In this document: positions 11,972 through 22,026 of the stretch, in pieces
Layout of the letters: each line of letters opens with the position of its first letter
Numbering within the stretch: position 1 is the first letter of the stretch
Assembly: GCA_029237695.1 (NCBI GenBank)
Contig: CM055274.1
Location: forward strand, 64,291,484 to 64,355,483
Direction: 5' to 3'
DNA length: 64,000 bases
From: Conchocele bisecta
Lineage: Eukaryota > Mollusca > Bivalvia > Lucinida > Thyasiridae
The notes under the pieces: model-generated
Told to the model about the DNA's origin: nothing
The model's database searches: none
Seen by the model: only the letters and a program-made list of their open reading frames with translations
Translations under genes and position numbers: made by a program

Positions 11972-12416
11972 GTACAAAGCTATTCACAGAATACTAGCAA
12001 CACATGATAATCTGTTTACATGGAAAATATCAAATAGTCCAAATTCTGAATACTGTAATGGAAAAGAAACATATGATCACTTTTTCATTACATGTAAATA
12101 TTTGAATTAATTTTGGACAAAAATATCAGATGTTTTCAACAAAATCTGAATTAGCAAATCTTTCCAGTCACTAGAATTTCTAATCATAGGATATAAAGTT
12201 CAACTTAAAGACTATGAATTTATGAATATCATACTTAGCCAAATAGCATACTGCATTTATAAATCACATTTTATTGATGATAAAATGTTGCAAGGATCGA
12301 ATATGTTAAAAATGATGTATTATGATTTACTGATTGTCTCAAATGTCATGGAGAATCGTTCACAAAAATATGATACATTCAATAAGTTCTTAAATAATTT
12401 GAAAGAATTACTGTAA
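11972..12416 (+). pseudogene. LINE ORF2 C-terminal tail
   Basis: Broken frames continue the C-terminal region: FKYKAIHRILATHDNLFTWK and a zinc-knuckle-like patch with YCNGKETYDHFF and TCKYL, where the usual Cys/His pattern is partly lost. The last open stretch is 12222-12416. The true 3' end of the element is not marked by a tail that I can see. Confidence 0.6.
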
Positions 12417-12788
12417 TGATCAACACATACCCTGCCGCATACATGTATATATATCCTATAATAATAACTACTAACATTACCATTAACTATGCTAGCTATA
12501 AGTATAGGACACTAAATAATAGCCACCTAGCCCAAACAAGCCCGATCGAGGTCTATATTGCTGTTCCTCAGATCGGTAATAACATATACTTGTAAATATT
12601 TTAACTGTTTTATGTCTGTCAAAACATAGTCTAATATCTGATAGAAGTGACTCTTGAGATAATATACACATATTATTAAACAGTCTGATCTGAATCCACA
12701 CTGTTCATCATATTATTATTTTTGTGTAAACATTTATAACCCAATACTATATGTACATACATAACAATACTAGTAAATACTATATATA
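12417..12788. other. Non-coding sequence after the LINE
   Basis: AT-rich; it may hold the LINE 3' untranslated region. No independent feature is supported. Confidence 0.35.
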
Positions 12789-12978
12789 CAGTGCAACCCC
12801 TCTAAACCGGACACTGAGACAAAAATGGATATTTAATTTACATGCTTTTTGCTGTTATGTATCTCTGATTACAATGAAGTTTCATGACTGCAAAACACTA
12901 GAATGTGCCATAAAGCACTAACATGTCTGATTTAAAGTGGAACATCCCAAGGTGTCCGAGTTTGGAGAGTTTCCACTG
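12789..12978. mobile_element. Pogo/Tigger-like MITE, 190 bp
   Basis: The left end is CAGTGCAACCCCTCTAAACC. The complement of the right end is CAGTGGAAACTCTCCAAACT. Both then continue into GGACAC. The left flank is TA, as expected for pogo-type insertion; the right flank has changed to AA. It is too short to code and was presumably mobilised by a transposase elsewhere. Confidence 0.6.
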
Positions 12979-13634
12979 AACGTGTACATTTGCAAAATAA
13001 ATATCTTTGAATGAGCATAATAATACACATATAAAATACCCAATTTTACATCGAACAGACAGCTTATATCTGCAGTCTGTCCGCAGTTCAATCGGTTATA
13101 TCTCTGCAAAAACAATAAATCCCGACATATATTCAACTAAATGTGAAACAATCAGCGTGGACTCCGATCCAGAACGCACATCCGTGCGATCAAAATCTGA
13201 GTCCACACAGCTTGTCATTATAATATTAACTGTATCACAATATTTTGCAAATTAATATCGATAGCCTTTTGAATTTGACAATAATTGTATGTATTGTGAG
13301 ATCCAATAGTGTGAATCCTACCACATCGGACATAACCACGGTCTGATCGGCTCCACACTGTAGGTCGCTGACTTTGTTATACATGTTTGTTATTTATAGA
13401 TACAAAATATATATATACATGTATATATATATAAATAAACGGGTTGTCTACTGACAATTCATAAAAAAAGAAAAAAATTATTTGATATCTAACTTTCTAT
13501 GTCCGAGTGTAGATCATAATCAGACTGGGCTGAAGCTCGTCTGGGTAATATAAAGGCAATGGGCCTATATTTGATTTGTTCGTATCTTGATCCATATTCA
13601 TACACGGTGTCTTTAGTTGGTGGTTATATCCCAG
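12979..13634. other. Intronic sequence before CCP exon 3
   Basis: No gene. A TA/CATG dinucleotide-rich tract lies at about 13405-13435. There is no repeat with a second copy that I can point to in this window. Confidence 0.4.
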
Positions 13635-13808
13635 ATTGCGGCTCAACATCTTCTCCAATACACGGCGCAGTCGATTTTCCCGGCGGAACTGCATATCTCT
13701 CAGAGGCCACGTACACATGCAACAGCGGATATGAAGTCATCGGCACACCGACTTCCACGTGCCAAGCTGATAGTACATGGACGGCAGCTCCCACCTGCAA
13801 TATGAAAG
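13635..13808 (+). CDS. CCP/sushi module exon 3 of 11
   Basis: The acceptor is TATATCCCAG ending at 13634 and the donor GAAAG|GTATGG at 13809. It is 174 bp, phase 1-1. Cys occupy module residues 2, 29, 43 and 55; the core TAYLSEATYTC shares the unusual LSEATYTC with exon 5, suggesting these two descend from one duplication. Trp 49 lies in STWTAAPTC. The open frame continues upstream to 13559 through the acceptor, which is fortuitous. Confidence 0.9.
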
Positions 13809-13846
13809 GTATGGATGTACACGTACTTATCTGAATTATGTATACA

Positions 13847-14277
13847 CATATGTGGCTGTGACTGGAGAAATGAGGCTTATGACATTTGTGACCTGTGTAG
13901 CTCCTTATCAAAAACACACTGCTGTAGTCTGGTAACGATCTACATTGTTACAAACAAGACGGTTGTTTCATTGATATGGCCGACAGTGCAGATCATGATC
14001 AGACTGTGCGGATGCACAGGCTGGCCTGAAACTACACTGGTCGCAAACACAGGTTGAAGTAAAGGACCGAGGTCTATAAATACATTAAATATGCCTAAAA
14101 GCATCAATAAATGAAGAAAAAAATAAGGATATATAAGGGAGTAAAAAAAATGTTTACCTTATTTTTTTTTCATTTATTGATGAATATTATTTCATGTATT
14201 TATAGACCTAGGTCCGTTACTTCAACCTGTGGTCGCAAAGCCCATAAACCCCATTTCTCCAGTCACAACCACATATG
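13847..14277. mobile_element. Palindromic repeat P (MITE-like), copy interrupted by another MITE
   Basis: The left end reads CATATGTGGCTGTGACTGGA. The right end reads CCAGTCACAACCACATATG, its inverted complement with few changes. Inside the ends come GAAATGAGGCTTATGACATT and its counterpart, and the centre contains the GATCAGACTGTGCGGATGCA core found in the other P copies. It starts 38 bp after the exon 3 donor. A second MITE sits inside it at 14048-14229. No ORF. Confidence 0.7.
14048..14229. mobile_element. Hairpin MITE, 182 bp, with 10-bp target duplication
   Basis: The arms run CAGGTTGAAGTAAAGGACCG to CGGTCC..TTACTTCAACCTG-type sequence. They remain complementary for about 45 bp and continue through AATAAATGA and TAAGG-type sequence to a T-rich loop. 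TGGTCGCAAA lies on both sides (14038-14047 and 14230-14239). A duplication of 9-10 bp with long terminal repeats is typical of Mutator-like elements (family knowledge). Confidence 0.75.
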
Positions 14278-14414
14278 AGACTAGCCATGTGATTTTGTAG
14301 ATAAAATGTGCGATTTTCATGAAAAATAGTTTGTGTAATGACGTCGAAAATGGACGAATTTTAGTAGAAAATGTGGAATTATATTTCGCATTTGTATGGC
14401 GTTTCGTTAGGGAC

Positions 14415-14545
14415 ATTTCGTCTCTTCGTTTCTTCGTGGCGACGGAACGAAGATTAGCGAAGAAACGAAGGAACGAAGTTTAATAATAACACTTCGTCTT
14501 TTAGCAACGATAATTATAGTCTCTTCGCGTCCGTCCGTCCAATAA
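14415..14545. repeat. Inverted GAAGAAACGAAG cluster
   Basis: CTTCGTTTCTTCG at about 14424 faces CGAAGAAACGAAG at about 14458, with further CGAAG words around. A related block (GACGAAGAGACGA, GTTTCTTC) recurs at 14826-14880, immediately after the PIN-like pseudogene. It has no coding content. Confidence 0.5.
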
Positions 14546-14705
14546 AGGGCAACCTGTACGCACTTACTGCGGTATATTTCATAATAATATGTCATTCCAT
14601 TATAAAAGTATTAAAGGAAATCTACTGTAAACACATCTAAAAAACAGGACGTCACGCCGTTCAGAAACACTTGATCCCACACCTTGTATTTAAAACGGTA
14701 GATAT
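14530..14705 (+). repeat. Dispersed repeat Q, inverted partner at 20575-20745
   Basis: CAATAAAGGGCAACNTGTAC, then GCGGTATATTTCATAA, ATGTCATTCCATTAT and AAAGGAAATCTACTGTAAAC are matched in reverse complement at 20745 down to 20575, with few differences over about 150 bp. The pair encloses the PIN-like pseudogene. A third, more diverged part copy is at 20932-21030. Confidence 0.7.
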
Positions 14706-14883
14706 AAAAAAGAGAAATAAAACATTGATTCATTTATATTATTAATTATTCATACAATGGCAGTGTACTTGTTAATACGCAACTGCGCATGTATGACCGG
14801 AACGCGCTACCTTCCGGGGCGAAAGGACGAAGAGACGATCATTATCGTTTCTTCTGGGTGAAGAGACGAAGATTAAGAGGCGA

Positions 14884-17800
14884 TCAGTTTGCAGTTTGCA
14901 GATGTGCTCGTTTGACGTTTTCTGCAAATGCTTCCGATGTTGGCGGCAGTGATAGCAAATCTGGAGTCTTGCGGATATTTCTCCTCGCTGTTTTTGCTGA
15001 CCATATTTCGAAGCGAATGTCAGACATGCTGCCTTTGATCTTGGATCCATAACAAGATGCAATGAATGTTGTGGCCTCTGAAATAACATCTTGTATATTC
15101 GTATGAGGATTGCCAAGGTTCACCAATGTACATCCTTTCAAGAGAACCTTAACAACTCGGGCCTTTCCAATCCCACACATTTGTGCTACCGTGTCGCAAC
15201 CAGATAGTGCATGGGCTGCAAGAGATGTTCTACTACTGCAGTGTGCTTGCTTGTTGTTGCGCCAATGTCAAAAACAGTTCTCTGTGAGCTGGTGCCTTCC
15301 ATGAGAAGCGTGCATGTCAACTTCTGCTGCTGGTAGTAGTGTAGTAATAGAATGAACACATCTCTGTCATCACATTCTACAGCTATACAGGATGCATATT
15401 TGGTAGCAGCGCTGACCATTTGCTGAGCAATAAGTGTATCTGCCTCTTCATGACTTGGCGTCATGTCAGTTCGAGTTATCACGATCCCATGATGAATCTT
15501 TGTTGCTACGTTGCTAGAACCTGTGACTATCAGTCGGTGTTCGAAACATTCATCGGTTGGTACAAGGTTTTTCGCATTTTCCTGGATCTGCTGGCATAGG
15601 ATATCAATAAGCTGAACCTTGTTCTCTGTAGTGGTCAGGATCGTATGTTGTGATGGCAGTGGTGTTGCTAATCTAAGTTCGTGTCCAGTATATGCCTTCC
15701 TAGATTCTCGAGACCTTCGTGTGTAACCCTTGATGCTGTACTCATGGTAGCGATCAAAAACAAGAAAAACGTCAGCTTTCTGAAGTTTCTTATGAACATA
15801 TGTCCAGTATTGGTCAATATAGTCCTGCACGGTTCCAGTGGCTGGCCAGTGGATACACCAAAGAATCGCGCATCCATCAACACTGATGACATCAGGTTTC
15901 CTAATTGTTCGCGTTGAGTGTTCGACTTGGAGCTTCGTTTTTAATGTCGATTTTGTTTTCATGATTCTCATATCACCACTGTCTTCGAACATTGATGTTG
16001 GATTTGGTGATAATTCATGCTGGAACACGCTCTTCAGGTCAATGTCACGAGTAGTAATGATGCCCAATAATCTTGAATATATCAGTTGTGTATCAAATAC
16101 TTCACCAGATCTACATTTGATTGCTTTCTTCATGACACTCATAGTTACAACCTTGTTTGTCAGTGCTCCGCAAAAACCGTTCGGCCAACTCGCTTCAGTC
16201 AACTGCTGTGTACCAATCTGAACCGAATCATCAACGTTTACTTTATCGGTGCCTATTTTTCCAGATACAATGTTCATAATACCATCTAGATGGTCATCAG
16301 GTTTCAGTGGATCCACACATGTCTCCAGCATATCCATGATCTTCATTCTGTCTGTCCCGGGCATCTGATTCTTTTCTACCTTTCATTTCTTCCTTGTGCT
16401 TCATCACTGACTGTGTCCCAGTGGCATCTCTCATTTCAGCAACATCCTTGATGAGGCGACTGCACGTGTGTAGACTTAACGCCGTTTCGATAAACATATC
16501 CGACCATATGGCGTTCCATATTCCAGCTGTGTGGCGCATCACATGCTCACCTTTCATAAATCTGTTCAGTTGGCAGACATTCCATCGATCGCAGATAGTA
16601 TAGGCCATACTTTGCGTAGTTGATATGCCCTGCCGCAAAGAAGTATGGCATCATTGCATTTACAGCTAGTAAATGGAGAGACCAGTCCCCTTCGCTTTCA
16701 GTCCTAACGTAGAGCATCATGATCATCACTGGCTTGATGACACAATTGACACAGTGTTTGGTTGTTCTACTCTGTGCAGCTTCGGCATCCAATGCGGCAA
16801 TTAAATCAGTATAGTTGTCAATGTCATGCAATTCACCACGGAGTAACTCTTCTGTAACCATTCTCATAGCTCGAATATTCTGTGGGAAATTTTGCCCAGC
16901 TAACATCTGACTTCAATACATCCTCCAAACCACTGTTTGCCATCAATACACCGACACAGCCTTCAAAACTCATCAGCATATGCATACTTCCAAGGCGTGG
17001 AATAAATTTGTTGAATATTTCTGGATGCACCCACACGACATTAACCATTACCCGATATAGTTGCTGATCTGCCGTAAATACAATGTATGTCTGTCCGCAT
17101 TTCAATGTTAGTCGTTGAGCTTCTGCCATTGCAGTCATCATGGTGTCCGGATAGGACGTTGTCATGTCTATCAATGGGGTGTACATAGCCTTTGTTGCAG
17201 GTTCTGCATTTTTTCCTTCTTCGCGTGCCATTTTGGTGTTAAACCCGCCTTACTCTGGTGGTAAAGTTTCAGTTACCACATTTTGTAACAACGCAAAGTC
17301 TAATGCCTGTGCCCTTTTATGTGATATGGCTTGTTGTGCTAAAACTTTGAGTGGTAGTATCGAATGGCATTTGTGGTTTCTTGTGACCACTATAGTACTT
17401 TACCAGCACATCTGATGTTACCTCCGTTTGCATTTCGATCTTTTGTATACGTCTAATGGTCTCATTGCATGTGGCGCTGTCATGATCCATTGTTTGCAGC
17501 TGTGTTAGAAATAAAGCTAATGCATGCGTCGATCTGAGGCCTATCTGTGAGGAAATATTTGCATCATAGTTATCCGCTAACGCTTGAACTAGCCCAAGTT
17601 TTGAATCAGATATTGGCAGTGAACATAAACTCTCTTCCAACGCAATTGTTTTGGCAGTCGATGTTTTGAATCGCAGTACTTCGTTGTAAGAGCAGGTCAT
17701 GCCAAAGTCATGAAAACATTCAATCAAACACTTTTCTCTGACCAGAATCCCAAGTGCAACCTGAAGACTAGTGGGTCTGCTAGTGACAATATTTGTTATA

Positions 17801-19136
17801 ATTATACCAATCAGAACTGACGGTAACGATGAATTTAGTTTGTCAGAGATCCTTGATAGTAATGACATTAACGAATGACTGTCAATTCTGGTATTATACA
17901 TTTGTCTGTCTGGTATTAATTGTTTTGTCTCTTTAACAATTCGGTTAGCAAGAGTTGCAACGGGTTTGTCCTCCTCCTTTTCCTCTACTAACCTAAGCAA
18001 AGTGGATGCTCTATCACGAAACAATATGATATTAGCGAGACCTGGAGATGACAGTACAACTAGCATGTCACTAAAGTGATCTGCTAATCGTTGTGTAAGC
18101 TTGCTACGAGATATATTAATCCCACCATGCGCTGTATACAAATTGTGTATTTCTACTGATGTCCATACATGTGTGGTATCTGCCAACATCAATTCAATTA
18201 CTGTACTAAATGCCGTATCCTCGTCTTCCGAGCCTTTCTTTGATACTGCGTATCGATCGAGGTGCCATGGACCTAACCCTGCAATCATTGTGGTAGCGAC
18301 CATCAGCTGCTGGCAAATCACTCACTGCACCTTGTAATCTTAATTTTACATGTTTAGCCCACTCATCATTACGAATAGCGCACACGTTCAGTATAATTTC
18401 TTTGAATGTTTTGCTTCCACTTCCACGATCCGCAGTCATACACAATACTGATTTCCGCCACCTTCCAGAATTACACGGGTCTGGTGTCATTTGGCATGTT
18501 TCTCCACAAAATATGCAGTGCTCTAGAAAACTAAACGGTGATATTTCCGATTGTCGATACCTTTTAGTGGGCGGAGGCTCACTAGATGACCGTGCAAGGG
18601 AGAGGCCATGACGTTTCAAATATCGCCCAATGTGCAACGGTGAAGTGTATGTCGATACACAACTTTTGTGACTTTTATTAGTGAGATTTTTATCGTCATC
18701 CAGCCATTTTTGAAGATCAATATTCACCCCATCACCTCGCTGTCGACTAGCATCCACGACAGTAGCGGATTCAGGGTGGGGTCGTGGGGGGCCCTGGCCC
18801 CCCCCCCCCCTTCAGAAATCCCGATTTTCTATGCATTTTTTTACGAAATATTGAGCGTAGAATGCAGGAAATGGCTTCCTCAATTCAAAAATTTACGGGG
18901 GGGGGGATACCCCCTGACCCCCCTAGCCAACTCCCTCGCACCGCTCAGTCGACGAACGAGCATACCTCGTTCAAGTTCCATGTGGGCCCCCCCCCCCTTG
19001 GTGAAATCCTGGATCCGCCACTGCACGATAGTCTGTATCCGACCAGGACCACAATGTATCAATAGTTTTCCTGTGAGTCCGCATTCAAAGAAACAGTTTT
19101 CCATTTGTTTGCACACACTACATGCAAATGCTGTAT
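14884..19136 (-). pseudogene. Multidomain zinc-finger and PIN/FEN-like nuclease gene, decayed
   Basis: Overlapping minus-strand frames form one protein of roughly 1,300 residues with about five frameshifts. N-terminal: CSVCK, CFFECG and SHKSC cysteine pairs, then FLEHCIFCGETC and AVSDLPAADGRYHNDC (treble-clef-like finger). Middle, 16833-18321: helical region of unknown function. Then NAMMPYFFAAGHINYAKYGL and FMKGEHVMRHTAGIWNAIWS. C-terminal, 14884-16364: VISVDGCAILW (15878), VFLVFDRYHEYSIKG, HEEADTLI (15452), CDDRDVFILLL (15371), then after a frameshift SGCDTV (about 15200) and GIGK (15173). The acidic order and GCD..GIGK resemble the XPG/FEN1 nuclease fold with its helix-hairpin-helix. I remember similar proteins in coral and bivalve genomes but cannot name the family. 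A 264-bp MITE splits the N-terminal domain, and stops precede the first Cys pair. Probably part of a mobile element; function unknown. Confidence 0.75.
18760..19023. mobile_element. MITE-A copy 1, 264 bp, 5-bp target duplication
   Basis: The left end is CAGTAGCGGATTCAGG and the complement of the right end is CAGTGGCGGATCCAGG. CACGA flanks both sides (18755-18759 and 19024-19028). Internally there are G/C homopolymer runs, GAGCGTAGAATGCAGGAAAT and GTCGACGAACGAGCATACCT. Removing it rejoins the PIN-like gene in frame, from IQTIV to DASRQRGD. A second copy in opposite orientation is at 51863-52238. Confidence 0.85.
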
Positions 19137-19495
19137 ACTACTATACTAAACTAGAAATGTAATCCAATAGAAAATGAACTATGTGCAGTACATTAATTTC
19201 ACGTGAAGCTGTGTAACTAAAGTACGTTCAAATCACAGCGTTGTTAAAATCGTTTATCCAATCATTATATATCAAACCGAAAGTAGCAATACACGTGTCT
19301 CAACTTTGATAAAAAACGTCGTAGTACTTGGCTTATATGAGCCGCTGGTGGAAAAAAAGGATATCACATTGGTAACCAGCGTAGCCCCAGATCTGCCTGC
19401 CTATCCGCAGTATGATCAGGGTCCATGTTGTTCGTCATTCAGCCACTGAAGTTCCATAAATCACATTCCTTAGGGACTGGTCATTATTTATCGCT
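19137..19495. other. Non-coding sequence with a P-repeat core fragment
   Basis: At about 19377-19445 lies a fragment of the central part of repeat P (ACCAGCGTAGCCCCAGATCT, then GTTGTTCGTCATTCAGCCAC). Nothing else is recognisable. Confidence 0.45.
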
Positions 19496-19506
19496 GGGTG
19501 GGGGGT

Positions 19507-19540
<34 letters not shown>

Positions 19541-19700
19541 GGGGGGGCTGGATGAAATGCCGCCGGGGGGGGGGGGGGGGGGCCCGAAAATATCGACCGA
19601 CTGCTCCAGAGGGGGGGGGGGGGGGGCCGAAAACTTTCACAGATATTGAGTGGGGGGGGCCTCCAAATTTTTTATGGAGGTGGGGGGGCCTTGAAAAACA
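19496..19700. repeat. Low-complexity poly-G tract
   Basis: Several G runs, the longest about 30 bases, are separated by short unique segments (CGACCGACTGCTCC, AACTTTCACAGATATTGAG). Exact lengths in such runs are commonly wrong in assemblies. Glycine- and proline-rich ORFs here are artefacts. Confidence 0.8.
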
Positions 19701-19951
19701 TCCGTGCACTCTGATCAGGGTTTACACTGATTGCCATTCAGTCAGCTAGTAAAGAGATTTAATAGATTCAGATATAAATAAATGTCCCTTCAGAATAGGG
19801 GTGTTACAAATATTTCCGAAAAAAACAACACAAAATGTATGGGGAAAAGCCGAAAATTCGCCGAGGTCCGCTATTTGTCAAACAGTAATCTCAACAAATC
19901 TTGAAATGCATTAATATACTGTTAATTTGCATGAAAAAATGTCACAATTTT

Positions 19952-20203
19952 AGGCGCGGATACAGTGGGTGGGGGGGGGGGGAAGTCCCGGACTACACCC
20001 CCCCCCCCCCCCCCCCCCCCCCTGCTCCCGGCAAAAAAAAATAAAAATCTAAAATGCTCTAATAGTTGGATGACTTTTTTTTTTTTTTTTTGTTTTTTTC
20101 GTGGCCTAGGTGTCAGGAAATCACATCTGCGGTGATCTGCCGAATTGTAATTACAGACCCCCCTCCCCCCTCCCCCTCTGCAATTATTTCTGTATCCGCC
20201 CCT
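19952..20203. mobile_element. MITE-A related element, about 250 bp
   Basis: The left end TAGGCGCGGATACAG faces the right end CTGTATCCGCCCCTG, inverted. Poly-G and poly-C runs lie just inside the ends, as in the other members. A further partial member, with GGGCGCGGATACA, begins at about 20469. No target duplication was recognised. Confidence 0.55.
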
Positions 20204-20574
20204 GAATTTATCACCGTTGAAATCCGAATTTAAATGACTTAAAATGCAGGAGAGTGCATTTCAGGCCATGTAGGTTTACAAAAATTCAGGGGAAGCATGC
20301 CCCCGGACCCCCCTAGCGTACTCGCTCCACTACGTGGGGCTCGCCCCTGACGCACCCCCCAATAGAAAATCCTGCGTACGGGCCAGAAGAGTGATGATGA
20401 TGATGATAAGCATCGTGCAATTTAATATATTACCATCCGAATGGCCAGTTTACATGGGGTGGGCACCGGGCGCGGATACAAGGGGGGGGGGGGGGGGTGG
20501 GTGGGGGGGGGTCCGGACCCCTGCCCCCCTCCCCTCCCCCCCGGAGATAAATAATGACCAATCCCTTATACTGA
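20204..20574. other. Mosaic of MITE-A-like fragments and homopolymers
   Basis: Fragments such as GCCCCCGGACCCCCCTAGCG with GTACTCGCTCC (20299-20325) match the internal part of MITE-A. GGGCGCGGATACAAGG and poly-G runs follow. There is no ORF of interest. Confidence 0.5.
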
Positions 20575-20745
20575 TTAAACAAGGTGGGGGATGGATCACT
20601 TGGTTTCCGAACGGCATGACGTCATGTTTTTTAGATGTGTTTACAGTAGATTTCCTTTAATATCTTGATAATGGAATGACATATTTTTATGAAATATACC
20701 GCAGCAAATGCGGTACACGTTGCCCTTTATTGTATAGGCGGCTTT
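20575..20745 (-). repeat. Dispersed repeat Q, inverted partner of 14530-14705
   Basis: It reads in reverse complement like 14530-14705, for about 150 bp and including the short CACCTTGT word at the inner side. The inverted pair lies about 6 kb apart around the PIN-like pseudogene and the MITE-A cluster. Confidence 0.7.
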
Positions 20746-21319
20746 AATCTGATAATTATGTCGTTTTGACGAAGAATCGGTTACCGTAAATGTAAATAAA
20801 AACTAGAGCACGTGAATGTAAGAAATAAACGGTACTCGATTCTTTGTGAAATTTATAAGTTTCAGACACCCATAAAACACATATGCCATCGTATTTGGTG
20901 CGCTACATATCATCAAAATCCGTCCGTTTGTTAATGAAAATCTACTGTAAAAATAACGTCACAGATTACGTCACGTCGGAAAATCGGGTTCGGAGACCAC
21001 GTGGTCATACACCTTGTTAAATAATGTGTGAGTGTGTACAAATTAGTATATGCTTTATAAACAGCAAATAGCCACGGCCGATGCAGGGTGTTGAGGGGAT
21101 ATATTATAGGGCGCAAAGTCCAAAATGAAGCGAAAAAATCATAGCGTTGTTTCGGATTGATTGGTAATTTTAAGTACGCTATTGACAACTGACTGTCTTC
21201 GTCGGCGTCAACAAACTTAACGGTAAATGTCTTATAACTTCTGTTTCTTGTCATGAAAATAATTTAACATTTTTTAAATTTAACATAAATATCCAGGTAT
21301 TGGCTGAAGCATGTCAGAT
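20746..21319. other. Non-coding sequence with a partial Q repeat
   Basis: A diverged part of repeat Q (AAAATCTACTGTAAAAATAA, then ACACCTTGTTAAATAATG) is at about 20937-21024. The minus-strand frame at 20931-21254 has no recognisable domain and overlaps this repeat, so I do not call it a gene. Confidence 0.4.
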
Positions 21320-22026
21320 GTTACATAATGTAAGTCATGTTATACCACTTCTATCTAGGAAGTCCTCAAGATCATTTAAGTACATGGCAAATACTAATTG
21401 AGACATGTTTTCACCCTGCCTGACGCCCACGGTACATGGGAAATAATCGGAATATTCATGTCCAACCTTAACACGTGATTTATTCGAGACAGAAGGAGCT
21501 TGTACCAGAGGGCATTTCGCCATACTGTATCAAAGGCTTTCCGAAGATCTATAAATGCACTATATAATGTTTTTTTCTTAGCATAAAATATTTCCAAAAT
21601 TGCATGTAAAATGAAAATGTTATCAGTAGTACTATAACCCTTTCGAAATCCAGCAACAATGGTGATAGCCCTATACTTGTCTGGGTCATACATTGACCCC
21701 TTTTGCTTGTAAAGTGGAATAACATGGCCTTCAAACCTTTGGTTTGGCACAATTCCGGTTTCAAATACATGATTGAATAATTCAACATACATGTCTAACA
21801 TTATGTGGTGTGTGTTAGTTATGTATTTGTTCAAATTTTCATCTCTGGCTGAACATTTGTTCGCGGATAAGTTTGAAATAGCCCACGTAATTTCCTCTGC
21901 TGTTATTTGTGAATTTATATCGTCATTTATCGGTAGGTTAACATTTGCCATTGCATCGGATATATTGTTTTCATTATCATAATTTACGGTATTCATATAT
22001 TTAAAGTACATATATATATGCAACAT
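21320..22026 (-). pseudogene. Non-LTR retrotransposon RT fragment
   Basis: Two overlapping minus-strand frames encode part of a reverse transcriptase. EEITWAISNLSANKC is RT motif 0/1-like. HVIPLYKQKGSMYDPDKYRA (motif 2), AGFRKGYSTTDNIFIL, FIDLRKAFDTVWR (motif A, catalytic Asp) and VGVRQGENMSQLVFAMYLND (motif B) follow. The FADD motif is missing because the sequence stops near 21320. One frameshift separates the two parts. The VGVRQGEN and LNDLEDF style differs from the L1/Tx1-like copies in this window, so it is another LINE clade that I do not assign. Truncated at both ends. Confidence 0.85.

Larger units (their letters stand above)
9740..12416 (+). mobile_element. Decayed L1/Tx1-like LINE with internal RT deletion
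   Basis: One non-LTR retrotransposon copy: endonuclease (9740-10575, interrupted), ORF2 linker and RT fingers (10586-11515), then a jump directly to the thumb and C-terminal region (11515-12416). No target duplication or poly-A tail was identified. Several stops and frameshifts make it inactive. It occupies most of the intron between CCP exons 2 and 3, in sense orientation with the host gene. Confidence 0.85.

Noticed and set aside
15668..16289. Plus-strand ORFs within the PIN-like gene
   Set aside because: They are antisense to the recognised minus-strand domain and show no domain of their own.
19488..19749. Proline- and glycine-rich proteins near 19.5 kb
   Set aside because: They are translations of G/C homopolymers whose lengths are unreliable.
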